NCBI GenBank assembly: GCA_016929875.1
Contig: JAFGHZ010000043.1
Coordinates: forward strand, 1 to 11,141
Direction of reading: 5' to 3'
DNA: 11,141 nucleotides
Source of the DNA: Dehalococcoidales bacterium
GTDB taxonomy: Bacteria; Chloroflexota; Dehalococcoidia; Dehalococcoidales; Fen-1064
Shown here: piece by piece, positions 6,344 to 11,141 of the stretch
Numbering within the stretch: the stretch's first letter is position 1
How the letters are laid out: every line of letters starts with the position of its first letter
Position numbers and translations under genes: made by a program
The notes under the pieces: model-generated
Database searches by the model: none
What the model was told of the DNA's origin: nothing
The model's input: only the letters and a program-made list of their open reading frames with translations

Positions 6344-7162
6344 CTATACTTTCACGCAATGCACGTGCAGAAAAATAGCGCCCGAATCCCGCCATTTTCT
6401 CAAATAAGGATACTTTCGGCAATCGCTTTCCGAAGGCCTTGGTTCAGATATCTTTTTCAACATAAATCCTGTCTGGAGGAGCGGATTGATATATTCCGAC
6501 AGAGTTCTCGGAAAACGCGGAATAGCAAATAAGGGCAGGTCCTTACGTATTTCCTCAGGTATCTGCGAAAACCGCCAGCACTCCATCCAGTGTCTCTTAC
6601 CGAAATATCCTCCTACGGTCAGTAGCTGTTTGTTCTCTCTGTCTGTTACCCATCCAAAACCTTCAGTCATAAAACAAGGATGGGAGATACTGAAAAAGAA
6701 ATCGCTGTTTTTACGAAGCACCCGGTAAATTTCCGCGATTGCCTTTTCATAATCGGGGCCGTCCATCAACGCCATTGTCGATACCACCGCATCAAAAGAC
6801 TCTCCGTCAAAACCTGATAAATCGGCAAACGATGCCGTTTCATAACGTATGCCCAGAGATTCCCGCTGCTCTTCCCGACTGGCGTGTTCAATCATTCTAA
6901 GAGAAACATCGACACCGGTCATCCTGGCGCCCATACGAGCGAAAATACGGGTATTATAACCTTCTCCACAACCGGCATCGAGCACTGTTTTGCCTTTGAG
7001 ATTGCCGATAAACTTGAGGAAGGCGGGATTGTTAAGGTGTTCGCGGTAGGAATCCCAGCCTTGACGGACGTGTTCTGCCCATAAATCGGCATTATCGTCC
7101 CAATGCTGTGCGACTTCTGCTTCAGTGAAATCCCCGGAGGTTCTTTTTTGCTTTTTGAGCAT
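6344..7162 (-). CDS. Class I SAM-dependent methyltransferase
   Basis: A 272-aa methyltransferase with a Rossmann-like SAM domain. The SAM-binding motif I is VLDAGCGEGYNT (60-71), the acidic end of the next strand is GVDVS (83-87), and post-motif segments SFADL (111-115) and FDAVVSTMALMD (123-134) complete the Methyltransf_11/25 pattern. An N-terminal WDDNADLWAEHVRQG segment and a C-terminal region rich in aromatic residues (185-245) probably form the substrate cap. It resembles small-molecule methyltransferases, but the acceptor is unknown. It is the first gene of a four-gene minus-strand cassette. The ATG at 7162 has only a weak purine-rich signal. No strong promoter could be picked upstream. 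Confidence 0.88.
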   Translation of the reverse strand: MLKKQKRTSGDFTEAEVAQHWDDNADLWAEHVRQGWDSYREHLNNPAFLKFIGNLKGKTVLDAGCGEGYNTRIFARMGARMTGVDVSLRMIEHASREEQRESLGIRYETASFADLSGFDGESFDAVVSTMALMDGPDYEKAIAEIYRVLRKNSDFFFSISHPCFMTEGFGWVTDRENKQLLTVGGYFGKRHWMECWRFSQIPEEIRKDLPLFAIPRFPRTLSEYINPLLQTGFMLKKISEPRPSESDCRKYPYLRKWRDSGAIFLHVHCVKV

Positions 7163-7244
7163 GTTTCATTCTCAAGAAGAGGACAATTTCGCTATAGATA
7201 TTAACATATTTTAGCCAAATAGTACTCCCTCGAGCCTAGACAAA

Positions 7245-7290
7245 TTCAAATATTTTTTGAAATAGGCACAAAAAATATTCAAAACCTATT
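7245..7290. repeat. Nested AT-rich inverted repeats in the divergent intergenic region
   Basis: Three overlapping symmetries lie just upstream of the DUF5679 promoter: TTCAAA/TTTGAA (7245-7250 and 7256-7261), AATATTTTTT/AAAAAATATT (7249-7258 and 7270-7279, perfect 10-bp arms) and AATAGG/CCTATT (7261-7266 and 7285-7290). The last arm touches the -35 box. This could be an operator, an AT-rich UP element or simply the consequence of high A+T, and the sequence alone does not decide. Confidence 0.4.
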
Positions 7291-7317
7291 GACAAGCGTG
7301 CCTGAATGATTTATGAT
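7289..7317 (+). promoter_or_regulatory. Near-consensus sigma70-type promoter of the DUF5679 gene
   Basis: TTGACA (7289-7294) is a perfect -35. TATGAT (7312-7317) matches the -10 at 5 of 6, and the spacer is exactly 17 nt. The predicted start near 7324 leaves a leader of about 25 nt that ends in the AAAGGAGG ribosome-binding site. The A/T-rich stretch upstream could act as an UP element. It is one of the two strongest promoters seen in the window. Confidence 0.85.
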
Positions 7318-7332
7318 TCACACAAATAGCAC

Positions 7333-7340
7333 AAAGGAGG
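7333..7340 (+). promoter_or_regulatory. Ribosome-binding site deciding the DUF5679 start
   Basis: AAAGGAGG touches a first ATG at 7341 and is 9 nt from a second in-frame ATG at 7350. Only the second has workable spacing, and translation from it begins exactly at the conserved MQAYCVKC start of the family. Confidence 0.8.
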
Positions 7341-7349
7341 ATGAACCGA

Positions 7350-7487
7350 ATGCAGGCTTATTGTGTTAAGTGTCGCGCCAAGAAGGAAATGAAGAACGCC
7401 AAAGCCATCACGATGAAGAACGGCAAGCCAGCAACCCAGGGCGTCTGCCCGACTTGCGGCACAAAAATGTTCCGAATCGGCAAGTAA
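7350..7487 (+). CDS. DUF5679 small zinc-motif protein
   Basis: A 45-aa basic protein of the DUF5679 family, whose function is unknown. It carries two CxxC knuckles, C5-V-K-C8 and C33-P-T-C36, typical of a small zinc ribbon, separated by a lysine-rich stretch with several Met residues. The C-terminal GTKMFRIGK is also characteristic. The start at 7350 is chosen over the in-frame ATG at 7341 because the latter abuts the ribosome-binding site. The gene has its own strong promoter and its own terminator, so it is transcribed alone, divergently from the methyltransferase cassette. The size, charge and zinc motif would fit a nucleic-acid or ribosome-associated protein, but that is only an inference. 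Confidence 0.88.
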   Translation: MQAYCVKCRAKKEMKNAKAITMKNGKPATQGVCPTCGTKMFRIGK

Positions 7488-7509
7488 TATACCAGTAGAT
7501 TTCCTGTGT

Positions 7510-7554
7510 AGAAAATAGGTATTCTTCCATGTGAAGAATACCTATTTTCTTTTT
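7510..7554 (+). terminator. Rho-independent terminator after the DUF5679 gene
   Basis: GAAAATAGGTATTCTT (7511-7526) and AAGAATACCTATTTTC (7534-7549) form a perfect 16-bp stem, 17 bp with the flanking A-T pair, closed by a 7-nt loop and followed by a T-run at 7550-7554. The stop codon is 23 nt upstream. On the minus strand there is no T-run, so it acts only in the plus direction. Confidence 0.9.
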
Positions 7555-7576
7555 ACCCCTTCGATAAACAGATCAC

Positions 7577-7605
7577 TATACATTATGTCCGATTGGTCTT
7601 ATAAT
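7577..7605 (+). promoter_or_regulatory. Probable promoter for the trkH-trkA operon
   Basis: TATACA (7577-7582, 4 of 6 to the -35) and a perfect TATAAT (7600-7605) are separated by 17 nt. The predicted start near 7612 gives a leader of about 23 nt. It is located between the DUF5679 terminator and trkH, as expected for an independent unit. Confidence 0.6.
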
Positions 7606-7634
7606 AACGGATAGTACGATTATCATGATATACA

Positions 7635-9095
7635 ATGGATAAATTGAAACCGAAAAATACACCGGATCCAAAACTCATATCGGGGAGACGATTCTTTAAA
7701 CCCGGAGATAGAACTTTTCGCGTTCCGAGGGTTATCTCGTGGCAGATTATGCCGACGACAATCGACCGTCCGAAGACTCGAGGCATCTCTACATCCATAC
7801 TCATCTGGGGGTTTGCCGCAATAATAGTGATCGGGGCATTTCTGCTTACGTTACCCATCTCTACCGAATCGGGACAGGTAACTAATCCGGTAGATGTCCT
7901 GTTTACCGCCACATCGGCAACCTGTGTCACCGGTCTCACGGTAGTCGATACCGCCGACTATTGGAGCCCGTTCGGCGAGGTAGTACTCTTGATATTGATA
8001 CAGATCGGCGGATTAGGATTTATGACGATGGCTACTCTTTTCCTCGTTGCCATGGGACGGAAGATAGGCCTGCGGGAAAGATTCCTGATAAGAGAATCCA
8101 TGGGAATAGCCAAGCTCGGCGGGGTCGTAAGAATCGTCAAACAAATTGCCACTTTCAGTATCATCGTGGAAATAATCGGTGCCGCATTGATATACATCAG
8201 CATTTCCACAACTTACACTCCGGGAGTAGCTGTATGGAAATCGATTTTTCAATCCGTATCGGCATTCAATAACGCAGGGTTCGACCTTTTTGGCAATTTC
8301 CAGAGCATGACCGGGTATCAGAGTAATGTGTTGTTAATACTGACCACCGTCGCACTTATAACTTTAGGAGGAATCAGTTATCTGGTAATTGCCGATATCG
8401 CCAGGTCCAGAAGATTCAGTCGTTTTTCATTGGATAGCAAATTAGTCATCACGACTACACTTTGCCTCATCGCAGTAGGCACCATACTCATCCTCCTGAC
8501 CGAAATGAACAACCCGGCGACGCTAGGCTCTATGCCCTGGGCCCAAAAGATATTGAATGCCTTTTTCCATTCGGTAACTCCGCGTACAGCCGGTTTCGCC
8601 ACTCTCAACATCGGGAGCTTCGCCGTTTACTCGCTGTTCTTCACAATGCTACTGATGTTCATCGGCGGAGCCTCGGGTTCTACCGCCGGCGGTATTAAAG
8701 TCAATACCTTCGGTATGCTTGTCGCCACTTTAATCAGTACTATTCAAGGCAAGGAGAAAGCCGGTGCCTTCGGCAGAGAATTCACCACGCAACAGATATA
8801 TAGAGCCCTGACACTGGTAATGTTATCGATAGGACTGATATCAATCGTCGTCTTCCTGCTTACCATCACAGAAAATTTCTCTTTCCTCCAGTTACTTTTC
8901 GAGACATTTTCCGCCTTCGGCACTGTCGGTCTATCGACAGGTATTACCCCCGGTTTATCTATTATCGGAAAGGTACTCATTACAATAATGATGTTCGTCG
9001 GAAGGGTCGGGCCGCTGGCACTGGTATTATCGCTGGCACAACACCAGCAGACTACCGACTTCAACTACCCGCAAGAAACCATAAGGATTGGTTAG
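7635..9095 (+). CDS. trkH: TrkH/KtrB family potassium uptake channel subunit
   Basis: A 486-aa integral membrane protein that forms the K+-translocating pore of a Trk/Ktr uptake system. About eight hydrophobic segments start at residue 53. All four pore loops are recognisable: TATSATCVTGL (91-101), FQSVSAFNNAGFDL (205-218), FFHSVTPRTAGF (310-321) and FETFSAFGTVGLSTG (422-436), with the filter glycines at 100, 215, 320 and 432. GGASGSTAGGIK (344-355) lies in the gating-loop region typical of the family. The N-terminal 50 residues are polar and rich in basic residues, so cytoplasmic. No ribosome-binding site is seen before the ATG at 7635. The ATG at 7749 (residue 39) is a possible alternative. 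trkA follows after 9 nt. Length and gene pairing resemble KtrB as much as TrkH. Confidence 0.93.
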   Translation: MDKLKPKNTPDPKLISGRRFFKPGDRTFRVPRVISWQIMPTTIDRPKTRGISTSILIWGFAAIIVIGAFLLTLPISTESGQVTNPVDVLFTATSATCVTGLTVVDTADYWSPFGEVVLLILIQIGGLGFMTMATLFLVAMGRKIGLRERFLIRESMGIAKLGGVVRIVKQIATFSIIVEIIGAALIYISISTTYTPGVAVWKSIFQSVSAFNNAGFDLFGNFQSMTGYQSNVLLILTTVALITLGGISYLVIADIARSRRFSRFSLDSKLVITTTLCLIAVGTILILLTEMNNPATLGSMPWAQKILNAFFHSVTPRTAGFATLNIGSFAVYSLFFTMLLMFIGGASGSTAGGIKVNTFGMLVATLISTIQGKEKAGAFGREFTTQQIYRALTLVMLSIGLISIVVFLLTITENFSFLQLLFETFSAFGTVGLSTGITPGLSIIGKVLITIMMFVGRVGPLALVLSLAQHQQTTDFNYPQETIRIG

Positions 9096-9104
9096 GAGGC
9101 AACT

Positions 9105-9782
9105 ATGAAAAAGCAAATTATCGTCATCGGTCTGGGTCGATTCGGCCGCAGCATCGCCAAGACTTTACACGGCATCGGCCATGATGTCCTGGCGATCGAT
9201 ACCGACGAAAAAATCGTCCAGGGAATGGCTTCAGAGATTACCCACTCGATTCAGGCAGACGGTACTAACGAGAACCTGCTCAGAGAATTAGGCATCGGAA
9301 ATTTCGATATCGCCATCGTAGCTATAGGTTCCTCAATCGAGAATAGCGTTCTCTCGACTATTCTTCTCAAAAAGCTAGGCGTACCGCAGGTAATCACACG
9401 GGCCGACAATAACTTGCACGGGAGTATTCTCGAGAAAATAGGCGCCGATAGAGTGGTTTACCCCGAGCAGGAAATGGGAGAACGCGTGGCCCATGTCGTA
9501 ACTCTAATGGATGTTTCGTATTATATGCCGTTGGTGCACGGTTACGGAGTGGCACGGTTGGAAGCACCGCCCTATCTCATCGGGGGGAAACTCTCAGAAC
9601 TCGGGTTCGGGCCGAAAGGCAAATGGGAAGTAGCAGTTTTACTCATTCAACGCGAGAAGGAAATTATCGTTACTCCCAGCCAACAGGAAATAATAAAGGA
9701 CGGTGACAATCTTATCGTCGCCGGTAACAACGACCGTCTGGAAAGGTTACTGGAAGAAGCCAAAAAGGGCAAACCCCAATAG
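9105..9782 (+). CDS. trkA: TrkA/KtrA family RCK-domain potassium channel regulator
   Basis: A 225-aa cytoplasmic gating subunit that binds nucleotides and opens or closes the TrkH/KtrB channel. The N-terminal RCK_N (Rossmann) domain has VIGLGRFG (7-14, GxGxxG) followed by the strand LAIDTDE (29-35) with the ribose-binding acid at 32. ADGTNENLLRELG (51-63) is the usual conserved block. A C-terminal RCK_C domain covers roughly 140-220. The single Rossmann/RCK pair and the length match KtrA or one half of the double-domain E. coli TrkA. AGGAGG, overlapping the trkH stop, lies 5 nt before the ATG, so the two genes are cotranscribed and probably coupled. A strong terminator follows 25 nt after the stop. 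Confidence 0.94.
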   Translation: MKKQIIVIGLGRFGRSIAKTLHGIGHDVLAIDTDEKIVQGMASEITHSIQADGTNENLLRELGIGNFDIAIVAIGSSIENSVLSTILLKKLGVPQVITRADNNLHGSILEKIGADRVVYPEQEMGERVAHVVTLMDVSYYMPLVHGYGVARLEAPPYLIGGKLSELGFGPKGKWEVAVLLIQREKEIIVTPSQQEIIKDGDNLIVAGNNDRLERLLEEAKKGKPQ

Positions 9783-9806
9783 GCTTCCAAGACAAATGGG
9801 TATCTT

Positions 9807-9850
9807 TTTGAGGTTTGGGTAGATATAATTCCCCAAACCTCAAATTTTTT
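9807..9850 (+). terminator. Rho-independent terminator of the trkH-trkA operon
   Basis: TTTGAGGTTTGGG (9807-9819) and CCCAAACCTCAAA (9832-9844) form a perfect 13-bp stem with a 12-nt loop, followed directly by six T (9845-9850). Confidence 0.92.
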
Positions 9851-9934
9851 CTACCTCCTTGGGAAAGACCTCCTAGAGAATACAGGCATACCCTACTCTT
9901 TAATTAAACAGGTAACGACGCCCCGCTATCGCCC

Positions 9935-9964
9935 TTGACAATAGTATTTCATCAAGCCTAGAAT
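9935..9964 (+). promoter_or_regulatory. Sigma70-type promoter for the PAS sensor gene
   Basis: TTGACA (9935-9940) is a perfect -35 and TAGAAT (9959-9964) matches the -10 at 5 of 6, with an 18-nt spacer. The predicted start near 9971 leaves a leader of about 120 nt before the GTG at 10092, long enough to hold the two inverted repeats at 10043-10073. Apart from this promoter, the leader repeats and the RBS, nothing else was recognised between 9851 and 10091. Confidence 0.7.
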
Positions 9965-10042
9965 AATGCCAAAACTACAAATGGGGAAAACTATTGCTGA
10001 AGTAATCAAGTAGAAATCCCCCTCCAATAGAGCCGGGGCAGC

Positions 10043-10073
10043 GGATGACATCATCCTTGAAGGACGACTTCAA
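10043..10073. repeat. Two tandem short inverted repeats in the sensor-gene leader
   Basis: GGATGA-CA-TCATCC (10043-10056) is followed without a gap by TTGAAG-GACGA-CTTCAA (10057-10073), both with perfect 6-bp arms. The second ends 5 nt before the AGGAGG ribosome-binding site. They may be protein-binding palindromes or small RNA hairpins near the site of translation initiation. Chance occurrence is not excluded. Confidence 0.4.
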
Positions 10074-10078
10074 CACGC

Positions 10079-10084
10079 AGGAGG
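10079..10084 (+). promoter_or_regulatory. Ribosome-binding site fixing the GTG start of the PAS sensor gene
   Basis: AGGAGG is 7 nt upstream of the GTG at 10092. The frame is open back to a TAG at 10011 but has no ATG, GTG or TTG with such a signal, so the GTG is the credible start. Confidence 0.8.
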
Positions 10085-10091
10085 CGGGGTA

Positions 10092-11141
10092 GTGGAAACC
10101 AGGCGTAGAACCATTATTTATACGGTCATAATCGGGCTGTTGGTTTGGGCAATTTGCTCTACTGCCGTTATATTATTAACCCGACAACTAAATCAGCCTG
10201 CAGGTCTCGGTTATAAAGAGATTACCATTATTCTCTCCACATTCATTGTTGTATTCATTGCATCCCTGATTGTCGGCACTATGCTATCGAAACGCACAAA
10301 AAGCCGGCAAGATTTAGAGAAATTGCTGCAAGAAATTGAGGAGGGGTTCCATACCCTTTCCGAAACCAGTTCCGAAGGGATTTTCATCCATGACGGGCTA
10401 AACATTATCGAAGTTAATGAAGCCGGCGCTAAAATGGCGGGGTGTGAACCATCCGAAATCCGCGGCTGTCCGCTAACTGATTTTATCCCGGCGGAGTTCC
10501 TAAAACTGGCATTGGACAGAATGCAAAAAAAATATGACAAACCTTACGAAATAGAACTCCGGAGGAAAGACGGCACCAGTTTTCCCGCAGAAGTCCATGG
10601 CAGAGACATCATCCATGAAGGCAAAAAAATCAGAGTTGTCTACATCAGAGACCTTACCAACCGCGAAAAAACAAAGGGTGAAATGCAGAGCCAGAATGAA
10701 CTGTTGGACGCCAGTACCGATTCCATATTCGTACACGATTTCAACGGCAAACTACTCTATGTTAACAAGACAGCCTGCCAGGCACACGGTTACACCAGAG
10801 ACGAATTACTCAGTATAAACCTGAACAATCTGGGTATCAGCGATTATAGACGTCTCATTAAACCTGAAGGGGGACAAGCAGGACACCAAGACACAACTAT
10901 CTACGAGACAATACATCTCCGCAAAGATAAAACGGTTCTCCCTCTCGAGATACACGCACGCGTTTTCAGGTGGAAGAACAAAGAATGCATCCTCAGCATC
11001 GCCCGCGATATTACCGAACGTAAAAAGGCAGAAGGATTATTAGAGAATATCGCTCTTAATTCTCCTGCGGGTATTTACATCGTACAGGACGGCAAATTTC
11101 AATTCGTTAACCCGCAGTTTATCAAGGGTACTGGTTACACC
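10092..11141 (+). CDS. Membrane-bound multi-PAS sensor protein, probably a histidine kinase (N-terminal part, runs off right edge)
   Basis: The frame from the GTG at 10092 stays open for 350 codons to the window end. Residues 8-30 and 43-64 are hydrophobic and likely span the membrane, leaving only about a dozen residues outside, so sensing is probably intracellular or within the membrane. PAS domain 1 covers about 88-187 (start FHTLSETSSEGIFIHD, end YIRDLTNREK). PAS domain 2 covers about 205-308 (LLDASTDSIFVHD to SIARDITERKKAE), and a third PAS begins near 318. The D-[IL]-T-x-R-x-K endings are standard PAC-to-linker joints. No kinase, GGDEF or other output domain is inside the window, so histidine kinase is the most likely call but is not proven. 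It has its own promoter and follows the trkA terminator. Confidence 0.82.
   Translation, partial: METRRRTIIYTVIIGLLVWAICSTAVILLTRQLNQPAGLGYKEITIILSTFIVVFIASLIVGTMLSKRTKSRQDLEKLLQEIEEGFHTLSETSSEGIFIHDGLNIIEVNEAGAKMAGCEPSEIRGCPLTDFIPAEFLKLALDRMQKKYDKPYEIELRRKDGTSFPAEVHGRDIIHEGKKIRVVYIRDLTNREKTKGEMQSQNELLDASTDSIFVHDFNGKLLYVNKTACQAHGYTRDELLSINLNNLGISDYRRLIKPEGGQAGHQDTTIYETIHLRKDKTVLPLEIHARVFRWKNKECILSIARDITERKKAEGLLENIALNSPAGIYIVQDGKFQFVNPQFIKGTGYT

Noticed and set aside
7163..7245. Minus-strand promoter for the methyltransferase cassette, e.g. TTGGCT-N16-TATAGC
   Set aside because: Both boxes are only partial matches and several equally weak alternatives exist in this AT-rich stretch.
7510..7554. 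Bidirectional action of the DUF5679 terminator
   Set aside because: No T-run follows the stem on the minus strand, and no minus-strand gene ends there.
7583..7939. Minus-strand frame of 118 codons opposite the start of trkH
   Set aside because: It is antisense to trkH and its promoter, with no domain signal.
9966..10013. 15-codon plus-strand frame in the sensor-gene leader
   Set aside because: It has no ribosome-binding site and its ATG lies upstream of the predicted transcription start.
10211..10736. Minus-strand frames opposite the PAS sensor gene
   Set aside because: The plus-strand frame has membrane segments and PAS motifs across the same stretch, so these are shadows.

Overview
The window looks like a piece of a mid-GC bacterial chromosome, most likely from the Chloroflexota (Dehalococcoidia-like). 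This placement is an inference. It rests on the gene order yceD/DUF177 - rpmF - fabK - fabD - fabG with nusB downstream, the use of flavin-type FabK as enoyl reductase, and a DUF5679 small zinc protein. No rRNA, tRNA, CRISPR array, transposase or phage gene was seen.

Left part, minus strand (1-3723): a housekeeping operon read right to left. It starts from a strong sigma70-type promoter (3794-3823) and encodes the YceD/DUF177 protein, ribosomal protein L32, FabK, FabD and FabG, with short gaps (13-50 nt) or a 1-nt overlap. This couples ribosome assembly to type II fatty-acid synthesis. After fabG comes a 199-bp gap holding three consecutive hairpin-forming inverted repeats and a G9 tract, then the first 21 codons of nusB running off the left edge. 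No acyl carrier protein gene lies after fabG, where it is often found.

Middle, minus strand (3827-7162): a compact four-gene cassette, in transcription order a class I SAM methyltransferase, a GNAT N-acetyltransferase, a PaaK-like adenylate-forming enzyme and a peptidase S51/class I GATase-like protein. The gaps are only 8-14 nt. The substrate and pathway are unknown, and this is the least explained block of the window.

Right part, plus strand (7245-11141): an AT-rich divergent intergenic region with inverted repeats leads into a near-consensus promoter, a 45-aa DUF5679 zinc-motif protein and a perfect rho-independent terminator, so this is a stand-alone transcription unit. Next is a two-gene K+ uptake operon (TrkH/KtrB channel subunit and TrkA/KtrA RCK gating subunit) with its own promoter and a terminator at 9807-9850. 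The window ends in the N-terminal 350 residues of a membrane-bound multi-PAS sensor protein, probably a histidine kinase, with its own promoter and an excellent ribosome-binding site before a GTG start.

Most of the window is ordinary. The observations that deserve a second look are the uncharacterised four-gene cassette, the repeat-filled fabG-nusB gap, the Asn-to-Asp change in the FabG catalytic tetrad and the self-contained DUF5679 unit.
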